NCBI GenBank assembly: GCA_913042885.1
Contig: CAJWLW010000110.1
Span: 1 to 12,860 of the forward strand
Origin: an uncultured Lentisphaeria bacterium
Lineage (GTDB): Bacteria > Verrucomicrobiota > Lentisphaeria > JABSQK01 > CAJWLW01
Direction: 5' to 3'
DNA: 12,860 bases
Of the stretch, positions 1 through 5,624 are shown one piece after another. Below the pieces are notes generated by a model. The model worked only from the letters and a program-made list of their open reading frames with translations. It had not been told where the DNA came from and did no database searches. The translations under genes were made by a program, and so were the position numbers. The first letter of the stretch is position 1. Each line of letters starts with the position of its first letter.

Positions 1-231
1 ATCGGCAGCCCGCCGGCGAAGATCAACGGCAACCAGTACCACGACGGCACCAGCGTCGCGTACTTTCTCGACCTGGGATCCGGTGTCGACGATTTCGGAT
101 CCGAACGTAACGCGAATGAATTGTACGTATTCGATGATTATGCGTTTTTCGTCGATGCCGAATCGACCGCTGCTGCGATTGTGAAAGCGAAGGCCGGCGA
201 AATCCGCAACGGCAAGGATGAGGTGGAGTAG
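1..231 (+). CDS. C-terminal end of an unidentified protein (5' truncated)
   Basis: Frame 1 is open from the window edge to a TAG at 229-231 and gives 76 residues. The tail is acidic and rich in Asp, Gly and aromatic residues (for example QYHDGTSVAYFLDLGSG and ELYVFDDYAFFVD) and ends in a charged stretch rich in Lys and Glu. I do not recognise a family. The composition would suit the end of an exported or surface protein, but the N-terminus is missing and no signal, anchor or catalytic motif can be seen. The gene runs in the same direction as the next one, separated by 143 bp that hold a heptad repeat. It is called coding because of the open frame to the edge, codon use like its neighbours, and the lack of a convincing competing frame. 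Confidence 0.6.
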   Translation: MGSPPAKINGNQYHDGTSVAYFLDLGSGVDDFGSERNANELYVFDDYAFFVDAESTAAAIVKAKAGEIRNGKDEVE

Positions 232-295
232 CGATGACATGCGCTCAGCGATAGCACGGCACCAGAAAGAGAGATGACGAGTGAGCTTCTCTTGC

Positions 296-316
296 ACCTG
301 AAACCTGAACACTGAA
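296..316 (-). repeat. Three degenerate heptads, TTCAGGT-type
   Basis: Read on the minus strand, 316 to 296 is three consecutive seven-base units: TTCAGTG, TTCAGGT, TTCAGGT. The same sequence in another register is the GGTTTCA unit found again at 2131-2144 and 2203-2223. The array lies in the 143-bp gap between the first partial gene and the membrane-protein gene. No ORF covers it convincingly. Confidence 0.7.
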
Positions 317-374
317 TATTCTCCCATGCATTCACCGGCGCTGACCGAATCGGCGCCTACCGGGGAAGAGACTT

Positions 375-821
375 TTGAAAGAGTATCAGAATCGCAGTAC
401 CGGGTTGATCGGACGTACGGCCTGGATACTGGTCTTCGTGATCATCGGTTGCGAAGTGGCGGTGATGCTGTGGCTGCCGAAAACGATGGTAGCGCAGGAG
501 GTCTGGGGTATCGAGGTTGCCCGACAGCGAACGATCCGTCTGCTTGATCAACAGCGCAGCCGTATCCGTCGCTGGAAATTCGCCAGTGATGCCGGCACCC
601 GCGAGGAGATGACTGTCGTGCTCGTTTCACAGGAGCTCGATGTGGCGGCACAGTACCTCCGCAATCACGGCAAGTATCTGAACTGGCGACAGAACGACGA
701 AATTTTCGAGGACCTGTCGATGTACCAGGGCCTTCTGGACAAGCTTGAACCGGGCACGCTGTATCCGGACGCAGAGGAACTCGACATCGATGAGCCGCTG
801 CGAACCTTGCTGGAGGAGTAA
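375..821 (+). CDS. Unknown single-pass membrane protein, 148 aa
   Basis: No known family is recognised. Residues about 15-35 (ILVFVIIGCEVAVMLWL) form one strong hydrophobic segment after a short basic N-terminus (KEYQNRSTGLIGR). The remaining ~110 residues are soluble, charged and probably helical, ending in the acidic tail ELDIDEPLRTLLEE. The positive-inside rule suggests the N-terminus is cytoplasmic and the C-terminal domain periplasmic; this is inference. The start is TTG at 375, the furthest upstream in-frame start, preceded by a purine-rich GGGGAAGAG site at 361-369. The stop codon TAA shares one base with the ATG of the next gene (TAATG), so translation is probably coupled to the HAD phosphatase. 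Context hints at an envelope role, but no function can be assigned. Confidence 0.75.
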   Translation: MKEYQNRSTGLIGRTAWILVFVIIGCEVAVMLWLPKTMVAQEVWGIEVARQRTIRLLDQQRSRIRRWKFASDAGTREEMTVVLVSQELDVAAQYLRNHGKYLNWRQNDEIFEDLSMYQGLLDKLEPGTLYPDAEELDIDEPLRTLLEE

Positions 822-1333
822 TGGCCGCCGCTGTCTTTGTCGATCGCGACGGTACGATTATCGTCGACAAACATTATCTGGCAGATGCCGATGGTGTCGA
901 ACTGCTGGCGAATTCCGGCGAGGGGTTGCGGACAATCCAGGACCTGGGGTTCTGCCTGGTTCTGGTCACCAATCAGTCAGGTGTCGGTCGCGGTTGGTTC
1001 GATAAGGACACGGTCGTGGCACAGCATCTTCGGTTGCGGGAATTGCTGGCTCCGTACGGTGTGCAGTTCGCAGCGATCAAGGTCTGCCCGCACGTGCCCG
1101 ACGACGGTTGTGAATGTCGCAAACCGAAACCGCTGATGCTGATCGAAGCCGCGCAGGAATTGAAACTGGACCTGGCCGCGTCATTCATGATCGGTGACAC
1201 GCCTGCGGACGTCGAGGCCGGCCGAGCTGCCGGGTGCCGAACAATTTGCATCGGTACCGAGGCGTCCGCCGATCACCAGGCAAACGATTTACTCGCCGCC
1301 GCCGAGATTATTGGCAGCGGCACCCACTCGTAA
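821..1333 (+). CDS. gmhB: HAD phosphatase, D,D-heptose 1,7-bisphosphate phosphatase-like
   Basis: A compact histidinol-phosphatase/GmhB-type HAD hydrolase of 170 residues, close to the family length of 180-190. Motif I is DRDGT (nucleophile D8, acid/base D10), motif II is TNQSG (50-54), the motif III lysine lies in CRKPKP (about K101 or K103), and motif IV is GDTPADVEAG (D126, D130). The structural zinc loop C89-x-H91...C97-x-C99 is complete and is typical of GmhB. GmhB removes the 7-phosphate from D-glycero-manno-heptose 1,7-bisphosphate in ADP-heptose synthesis for the LPS inner core. The alpha or beta anomer preference, or a histidinol-phosphatase role, cannot be settled here. The start has a good GGAGGAG site at 813-819 and overlaps the preceding stop by one base. 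No other heptose genes are in the window. Confidence 0.85.
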   Translation: MAAAVFVDRDGTIIVDKHYLADADGVELLANSGEGLRTIQDLGFCLVLVTNQSGVGRGWFDKDTVVAQHLRLRELLAPYGVQFAAIKVCPHVPDDGCECRKPKPLMLIEAAQELKLDLAASFMIGDTPADVEAGRAAGCRTICIGTEASADHQANDLLAAAEIIGSGTHS

Positions 1334-1352
1334 TCCCGATCAGGAGGTCCAG

Positions 1353-2123
1353 ATGAAGAACTGCGTTACGCTCGTTACCGGAGCGGGTAGAGGGATCGGC
1401 CGGGCAATTGCCGTGGCTATGGCCGCCGCCGGCGCGCGGGTCGTTGGCACGGCGCGCAGCCAGGATCAGCTCGACAGTCTCGCCGCCGAGATTACCGATG
1501 CCGGTGGCCAGGCGTTCACTGTCGTCGATGATCTTGCGGACTCTGCAGCGCCGGCTCGCATTCATGCGGCCACAATCGAACACTGGGGCGCTGTTGAAGT
1601 GCTCGTCAATAATGCCGGGATCGGCAGCAGTCAGAATCCGAAACCAATTGTCGATTTCGACGATGATTTCTGGCACCTGACAATGGCTGTCAACGTCACT
1701 GCGCCCTATCTGCTGACCAAGCTGGTACTGCCCGCGATGATCGAAAAGCAATGGGGGCGTATCATCAATATCTCATCGATCAATGCGAAGGTTGCAGGGG
1801 TGCACACGTCCGCCTACACGGCCAGCAAACACGCGATTACCGGACTGACGAAAGCGACAGCAGTGGAAGTTGCGGCGCAGGGTATCACCGTCAACGCTGT
1901 CTGTCCCGGAACCACCGAATCGTTTATGAACAATAAGCGACTGGAATACGACGCGCAGCGTCTGGGCACAACGATCGAGGAACTGGAAGCCAAAGCTTCG
2001 CCGCTGGAGCGCCGGCTGGCTCCCGATGAAATCGCAGCCCTCGCCGTGTTCCTCGCACAGGATCAAGCCCGTGCGATCAACGGCCAGTCGATCAACGTTT
2101 GCGGCGGCACGGTGATGGTGTGA
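1353..2123 (+). CDS. Short-chain dehydrogenase/reductase (classical SDR)
   Basis: A 256-residue classical SDR with all family marks: nucleotide-binding TGAGRGIG (9-16), NNAG (86-89), catalytic N114, S142, Y155 and K159 (YTASK), the PG motif at 185-186, and a typical C-terminus ending INVCGGTVMV. It should oxidise or reduce a hydroxyl or keto group with NAD(P)(H). The overall style resembles 3-hydroxyacyl-CoA or 3-oxoacyl-ACP reductases and 3-hydroxybutyrate dehydrogenases, but the substrate cannot be read from sequence. The start at 1353 is fixed by AGGAGG at 1342-1347; the open frame runs upstream to 1194, overlapping the phosphatase, and that part is not SDR-like. It follows the HAD gene by 19 bp and is probably cotranscribed. 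Confidence 0.92.
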   Translation: MKNCVTLVTGAGRGIGRAIAVAMAAAGARVVGTARSQDQLDSLAAEITDAGGQAFTVVDDLADSAAPARIHAATIEHWGAVEVLVNNAGIGSSQNPKPIVDFDDDFWHLTMAVNVTAPYLLTKLVLPAMIEKQWGRIINISSINAKVAGVHTSAYTASKHAITGLTKATAVEVAAQGITVNAVCPGTTESFMNNKRLEYDAQRLGTTIEELEAKASPLERRLAPDEIAALAVFLAQDQARAINGQSINVCGGTVMV

Positions 2124-2129
2124 ATACTA

Positions 2130-2223
2130 AGGTTTCAGGTTTCGCAACAACTAAATAGGGGTGCCAGTGCCGGCCCCACGTCCCCTGACAACTTCTTTCC
2201 CCGACACCTGAAACCTGATACCT
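2130..2223. repeat. Inverted pair of GGTTTCA-type heptads between convergent genes
   Basis: The left arm 2130-2144 is AGGTTTCAGGTTTCG. The right arm 2202-2216, read on the minus strand, is AGGTTTCAGGTGTCG, so the arms match at 14 of 15 positions with 57 bp between them. The right side continues to 2223 as a third heptad (AGGTATC on the minus strand). The intervening DNA contains a smaller GC-rich fold (GGGG.GCC...GGCCCC near 2157-2176). The element fills the 107-bp space between the SDR stop (+) and the thioesterase stop (-). It may end transcription from both sides, but there is no clear T-tract. Confidence 0.65.
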
Positions 2224-2230
2224 TTGCCCC

Positions 2231-2680
2231 CTACGCTGACGTGCCTGGTACCGCGATCCGTTGCAGGGCTGTCCGGATCCGTGTCGGTACTGCTGTCGAC
2301 TGCTTCGTTACGCGGTTGACGAAGACATGTACAAAATAACCGGTCGCAGCAGGTTCTTCGCTGCCTTGACGGAACAGGCCGATTTCGTAGCGTACACTCG
2401 AGCGCCCGAGTTTGGCGACGCGCAGCCCGGCGTCGATGTGCTCGGGAAACGTCAGTTCATGCAGGTACCGGCACATGCTCTCGGCGCAAATGCCGATCAC
2501 GTCGTCGTGGACCGGGTCGAGTTCGCCTTCGCCCATGAGATACTCGCAGATCACCGTGTCGAAATATGAGTAATAGATGACGTTGTTGACGTGATGGTAC
2601 ATGTCGACATCCTTCCAGCGCGTGGGGATCACGAGGAAATGGGAATAGTCGTCGCGGCGTTCAACTGTTGATTTCGACAT
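2231..2680 (-). CDS. Hotdog-fold acyl-CoA thioesterase (4HBT/YbgC-FadM type)
   Basis: A 149-residue single hotdog domain. The N-terminal motif RWKDVDMYHHVNNVIYYSYF (21-40) matches the Asp-x-Asp...His-Val-Asn-Asn signature of YbgC/FadM/4-hydroxybenzoyl-CoA thioesterases, with D24 or D26 as candidate catalytic acid and H30-V31-N32-N33. The central strand ELTFPEHIDAGLRVAKLGRSS is also typical. It probably hydrolyses acyl- or aroyl-CoA esters in the cytosol; the substrate is unknown. The start MSKSTVERRDD is chosen because the open frame upstream to 2824 is not thioesterase-like. The best SD-like sequence, AGGA, lies about 13 bases upstream, so initiation may be weak. The gene is divergent from the GAF operon and convergent with the SDR. 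Confidence 0.88.
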   Translation of the reverse strand: MSKSTVERRDDYSHFLVIPTRWKDVDMYHHVNNVIYYSYFDTVICEYLMGEGELDPVHDDVIGICAESMCRYLHELTFPEHIDAGLRVAKLGRSSVRYEIGLFRQGSEEPAATGYFVHVFVNRVTKQSTAVPTRIRTALQRIAVPGTSA

Positions 2681-2736
2681 CCGTTGGGTTCGTTCCTGAG
2701 TGTGAAAGTGATGTGTAGGGCATTGCGATCGACAGC

Positions 2737-2764
2737 ACGATAGGCCCGCTGCCGCTGCTTTCAA
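2737..2764 (-). promoter_or_regulatory. Candidate sigma70-type promoter for the thioesterase
   Basis: On the minus strand, TTGAAA (2764-2759) is followed by a 16-bp spacer and TATCGT (2742-2737). That is five of six consensus bases at -35 and four of six at -10, including the key A and final T. Transcription would begin near 2730, giving a leader of about 50 bases. It is back to back with the plus-strand promoter at 2789. Confidence 0.45.
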
Positions 2765-2788
2765 GAATGTTCGTTTCCTTACAGTCGC

Positions 2789-2818
2789 TTGACAGGTGGC
2801 AACAGTTTCCTGTAACTT
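2789..2818 (+). promoter_or_regulatory. Candidate sigma70-type promoter for the GAF-Nudix operon
   Basis: A perfect TTGACA lies at 2789-2794. Either TGTAAC (2811-2816, 16-bp spacer, four of six) or TAACTT (2813-2818, 18-bp spacer) can serve as the -10 box. TAACTT is also the -10 candidate in front of the ATP synthase operon. The predicted start near 2825 leaves about 75 bases of leader, which holds the hairpin at 2835-2866. Confidence 0.5.
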
Positions 2819-2834
2819 GTGCACTTGAATGATC

Positions 2835-2866
2835 CATGAATCTCACCCATCGGTGCGATATTCATG
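2835..2866 (+). promoter_or_regulatory. Inverted repeat/hairpin in the GAF operon leader
   Basis: CATGAAT (2835-2841) is perfectly complementary to ATTCATG (2860-2866). Inside, ATCG (2849-2852) pairs with CGAT (2856-2859) around a GTG loop, so the right side is continuous and the left side carries a 7-base bulge (CTCACCC). The fold can form 11 base pairs. It lies between the predicted start of transcription and the AGGAA site at 2889-2893. It could be an RNA element or a DNA operator; the sequence does not say which. Confidence 0.4.
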
Positions 2867-2900
2867 AGTTGCCTGGGACAAAATTACGAGGAAAATACCG

Positions 2901-4019
2901 ATGGATGTTGACAGGACAACCGTAGAGTTGGACGACGACCAACCGAAGCCTCTGACTTCCGAGCGCTACGAATTCTACGATCGGTTGACTGCCATGCCCC
3001 GCATCTCCCGGGCGATCGGCTCCGAACTCGATCTCGACGCCATACTCTTCGAAGTCGTCAAAGAGCTTTCCAGCATCCTCAAGGCGGCGCACGCCACGCT
3101 GTTTCTCGTCGATACCGAGACCAATGAGCTATGGTCCAAAGTGTTGCTCGAAGGCAACGAACTCAAGGAGATCCGCCTGTCGCTGGGCGACGGCATTGCC
3201 GGGCATGTCGCCGCCACCGCTCGGCCTCTGAACATTCAGGACGCCTACAACGATCCGCGATTCGATTCGCAATATGACCAGGTCAGCGGCATCAAAACCC
3301 GCACCGTCATGTGCTGCCCGGTGCAGACCGCTAACGGCCAGGTCGTTGGTGTCATCGAAGTGCTCAACAAGGACAAGGGCTGTTTTACTCTGGCCGACAT
3401 GATCGTCGTTGAGACTATCCAGCCGAGTCTCGGAATCGCCATCGAAAACGCTGTACTCTATCAGTCGCTGCTCAGCCAGAACAAAACCCTGGAGCGCACC
3501 CAGGACGCCTTGCAGGCACGCATGAGGGAACTTGATCTGCTCTACACGCTTGAAAAAGTCATCGCCAGCCACCACGAAAACAATGACGACTTGATTCGTG
3601 AAATGCTGCGTGAAGCGGCTGTCAGCATTGGTACCGGTGTCATAATGTGTGTCCTTGCCGACGGCCCGACGGCCCAGGCCCATGTCGCCGATTGCCGAGA
3701 TGATCCTGTGTTCACAACGCTGCAGACCAAACCCGTCGGGAAACTGCTGGAGGTCCTGCAGCACGGTAAAGCCTGGTCGGCGGAAACAGTCGAAACAATG
3801 CTCGGCGACGGACTGGACGGCTATATTTTCGACGACGACCTGATCGTCCTGGTGTCGTTGCCGGAGGCGGCATTTGCGGAGGATTCCGGGAAGTCGGGAG
3901 CGTTGGTAGCCCTCAGCCCGCGCCACCACTCGGTGTTGGAACCGGAAGCCTACGAAAAGATGATGTCCCTGATTGCATCCCAGATCGCCCGTGGTCTGAA
4001 CATCGCCGAGGCCAACTGA
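2901..4019 (+). CDS. Tandem GAF-domain sensor protein without output domain
   Basis: A 372-residue cytosolic protein. After an acidic N-terminus, residues about 43-187 form a clear GAF domain (HATLFLVDTETNELWSK, LSLGDGIAGHVAATARPLNI, CPVQTANGQVVGVIEVLNK). It ends in N156-K157...F162...A165-D166, a near match to the NKxnFx3DE motif of cyclic-nucleotide-binding GAF domains, with Ala replacing the usual Asp. Residues about 186-222 are likely a helical coiled-coil linker (LLSQNKTLERTQDALQARMREL). Residues about 225-368 look like a second, diverged GAF fold. No kinase, cyclase, phosphodiesterase or DNA-binding domain follows, so any signal must pass to a partner or be made by dimerisation. The start is supported by GAGGAA at 2888-2893. 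The stop lies three bases before the Nudix-ferredoxin gene, implying cotranslation and a possible functional link. Confidence 0.88.
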   Translation: MDVDRTTVELDDDQPKPLTSERYEFYDRLTAMPRISRAIGSELDLDAILFEVVKELSSILKAAHATLFLVDTETNELWSKVLLEGNELKEIRLSLGDGIAGHVAATARPLNIQDAYNDPRFDSQYDQVSGIKTRTVMCCPVQTANGQVVGVIEVLNKDKGCFTLADMIVVETIQPSLGIAIENAVLYQSLLSQNKTLERTQDALQARMRELDLLYTLEKVIASHHENNDDLIREMLREAAVSIGTGVIMCVLADGPTAQAHVADCRDDPVFTTLQTKPVGKLLEVLQHGKAWSAETVETMLGDGLDGYIFDDDLIVLVSLPEAAFAEDSGKSGALVALSPRHHSVLEPEAYEKMMSLIASQIARGLNIAEAN

Positions 4020-4022
4020 CGC

Positions 4023-4817
4023 ATGCCGAATTCACAAGCCTTCGGCGTCGTGCCCATACGGCGCACGCCCGAGAGTTTCGAGTACCTGCTGATCCAGCAT
4101 CAGGCCGGACACTGGGGCTTTCCAAAAGGCCATGCCGAAGGTGAGGAGACGCCCTTTGAATCCGCCCGCCGCGAGTTCGAGGAAGAGACCGGCATCCTGG
4201 ATTACCGGATTGACGAGAGCGTCTGCTTCAGTGAGTCTTATGTTTTCGAGAAGAAGGGGGTGACGAAGGAAAAAACCGTCGTCTATTTTCCGGCCGTCGT
4301 GCACAGCTTGGAAGTGACCGTACAGGTGGCGGAAATCGGCGATTATGCCTGGCTGTCGCATGCACAGGCGCGCGAGCGCATCAGTTTCGAGGAAAGTCGA
4401 CAGTTGCTGGACGAAGCGAACCAGTATTTCCAAGACGGCATGACGGAGTCTGCCGCCGGCCTGCAACGTAAGGTTGCCGCCTTCGGAATCGACAAAATCC
4501 AGCGTCATATCTTCCTGTGCTGCGACCAGACCAAGCCGAAATGCTGCGACAAAGCCTGCAGCCTGGCGTCATGGGAGCACCTCAAGTCGCGGCTTACGGA
4601 GCTCGGGCTTGATCGTGCCGGGGGCGTTTACCGCACCAAGGCGAACTGTCTTCGCATCTGCGAGCAGGGTCCGATTGCCCTCGTCTATCCCGAAGGCACC
4701 TGGTACCATTCCTGTACACCTGCTGTGCTCGACCGCATCATCCAGGAACACCTGATCGGCGGCTTGCCGGCGGCAGAGTATGTGATCACGGAGCACCCGC
4801 CGAGCAATCCAGCCTGA
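4023..4817 (+). CDS. Nudix hydrolase fused to a thioredoxin-like [2Fe-2S] ferredoxin domain
   Basis: Two domains in one 264-residue frame. Residues 1-140 are a Nudix hydrolase with a perfect box Gx5Ex7REUxEExGU (G36, E42, R50-E51, E54-E55, G57). The preceding [12 protein letters not shown] resembles asymmetric dinucleoside tetraphosphate (Ap4A) hydrolases, so it may cleave a nucleoside di- or polyphosphate. Residues about 160-256 are a thioredoxin-like [2Fe-2S] ferredoxin: [39 protein letters not shown] and TWYHS. The four ligands expected from Aquifex-type ferredoxins map to C166, one of C174/C175/C179, C209 and C213. Helices at 113-158 form the linker. M140 is an in-frame internal Met that could also release the ferredoxin alone. 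It lies three bases after the GAF gene and before a terminator. The redox domain may control hydrolysis or simply travel with it. Confidence 0.9.
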   Translation: MPNSQAFGVVPIRRTPESFEYLLIQHQAGHWGFPKGHAEGEETPFESARREFEEETGILDYRIDESVCFSESYVFEKKGVTKEKTVVYFPAVVHSLEVTVQVAEIGDYAWLSHAQARERISFEESRQLLDEANQYFQDGMTESAAGLQRKVAAFGIDKIQRHIFLCCDQTKPKCCDKACSLASWEHLKSRLTELGLDRAGGVYRTKANCLRICEQGPIALVYPEGTWYHSCTPAVLDRIIQEHLIGGLPAAEYVITEHPPSNPA

Positions 4818-4822
4818 ATGAT

Positions 4823-4849
4823 TCGCGATTATTGTCGCGATTTTTTTTT
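4823..4849 (+). terminator. Rho-independent terminator of the GAF-Nudix operon
   Basis: TCGCGA (4823-4828) and TCGCGA (4835-4840) form a six-pair GC-rich stem with a six-base loop, followed at once by nine T residues (4841-4849). It begins five bases after the Nudix-ferredoxin stop codon. Confidence 0.85.
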
Positions 4850-4879
4850 GGCACCCCCGGCCTCAGGCGTTCGAACGAC

Positions 4880-4909
4880 AGCGGCATGCCCCACAAGGGG
4901 ACCGCCGCT
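4880..4909 (-). other. GC-rich hairpin after the DUF4202 gene
   Basis: AGCGGC (4880-4885) pairs with GCCGCT (4904-4909), and CCCC (4889-4892) pairs with GGGG (4897-4900) around ACAA. About 11 of 13 positions pair, counting one wobble. It lies 20-50 bp beyond the minus-strand DUF4202 stop, so it may protect or end that transcript, though it lacks a T-tract. It is followed on the plus strand by the perfect palindrome TTGATATCAA (4909-4918). Confidence 0.4.
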
Positions 4910-4928
4910 TGATATCAAATGCCCCTGC

Positions 4929-5513
4929 CTACTCTTCGCCCAGCGCCTGCTCGACCAACTCCTGCGCCTCCGGCGCCAGCTCGAGCTGCAGCGCTGCTGC
5001 CTGGCCGCGCGGTGACATTTTGCGCCAGGTCTTGCGCACGACCTCGATGACTTTGGCGGCATCGTGCTGCGGCAGGAAGTGTTCAAAGTAATGCTCCAGG
5101 AAGACCAGGCAGGCGACGTCCTCGAGGGTCTGTGTTTCGGGGTCCGATCGCAGGTTTTCCTTGCGGATCAATGACTGCACGCGTGCGATCATGGGGACGT
5201 CATAACCGGCTTCGGCCAGCAACTCCCCGGCTTTCTCGGCGTGAAACACCGCGAGCTCACGGCGCCAGGCGTGGTAGCCAGTCCGGCCCACAGGATAGGT
5301 GTCGCGGCGGATCTCCCAGCGTCGCAGATGCTGCGCCCGCACCGCGAGCTTCAGTGCCTCGCCCGCTTCCGGTTCCAGACGATCGAGCCAGGCCGTCATC
5401 CGCTGCGAGTACAGCAGCTCCCGCGGCACGGCATCGCCGTCTGCATTCTCGATACGCGGGTCAGCAGAATTGGCGGTATCGGTCAAAAGAATCGCATCGT
5501 CGAAGAGAGACAT
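4929..5513 (-). CDS. DUF4202 family protein
   Basis: A 194-residue soluble protein that I recognise as DUF4202 from its conserved blocks: RELLYSQRMTAWLDRLEPEA, RAQHLRRWEIRR, YPVGRTGYHAWRRELAVFHA, RVQSLIRKENLR, ETQTLEDVACLVFLEHYF and RKTWRKMSPRGQAAAL. The function is unknown. The conserved H62, H91 and E131-D132 recall, loosely, metal-binding HD-type phosphohydrolases; that is speculation from spacing. Length and both ends fit the family, so the gene appears intact. The ATG start has no clear Shine-Dalgarno site. It is separated from the glycosyltransferase by 111 bp and seems to form its own leftward unit, facing the GAF-Nudix operon end to end. Confidence 0.88.
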   Translation of the reverse strand: MSLFDDAILLTDTANSADPRIENADGDAVPRELLYSQRMTAWLDRLEPEAGEALKLAVRAQHLRRWEIRRDTYPVGRTGYHAWRRELAVFHAEKAGELLAEAGYDVPMIARVQSLIRKENLRSDPETQTLEDVACLVFLEHYFEHFLPQHDAAKVIEVVRKTWRKMSPRGQAAALQLELAPEAQELVEQALGEE

Positions 5514-5561
5514 GGCAGATAATCCACATTAGATTTTCCCAGGTGCACGAGAATTGCAAAA

Positions 5562-5589
5562 CTAATACTACTGATCGGATTCGGTGCAA
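5562..5589 (-). promoter_or_regulatory. Weak candidate promoter for the DUF4202 gene
   Basis: On the minus strand, TTGCAC (5589-5584) is followed by 16 bp and TATTAG (5567-5562). The match is partial (three and four of six), but the placement gives a leader of about 42 bases and the region is locally AT-rich. The same TTGCAC -35 variant precedes the amidase gene at 10376. Confidence 0.3.
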
Positions 5590-5624
5590 CCTGATCGCCG
5601 AAGGTGCCGTCGGGGCGTTCTACG

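Noticed and set aside
1..231. Type II secretion pseudopilin of the H-X9-DG kind
   Set aside because: A His-Asp-Gly triplet is present, but the spacing and the typical C-terminal context are not, and the N-terminal methylation motif is outside the window.
259..294. Possible hairpin AAGAGA...TCTCTT before the membrane-protein gene
   Set aside because: Six pairs with a 15-base loop and no T-tract; could arise by chance in purine-rich DNA.
1194..1352. N-terminal extension of the SDR
   Set aside because: It overlaps the HAD phosphatase in another frame; AGGAGG at 1342 sets the start at 1353, exactly where SDR homology begins.
2681..2824. N-terminal extension of the thioesterase
   Set aside because: The extra 48 residues are Cys/His/Thr-rich without hotdog similarity and cover the predicted promoter.
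3129..3929. 266-codon minus-strand frame opposite the GAF gene
   Set aside because: No family features and fully covered by the convincing GAF-GAF protein with SD site and operon context.
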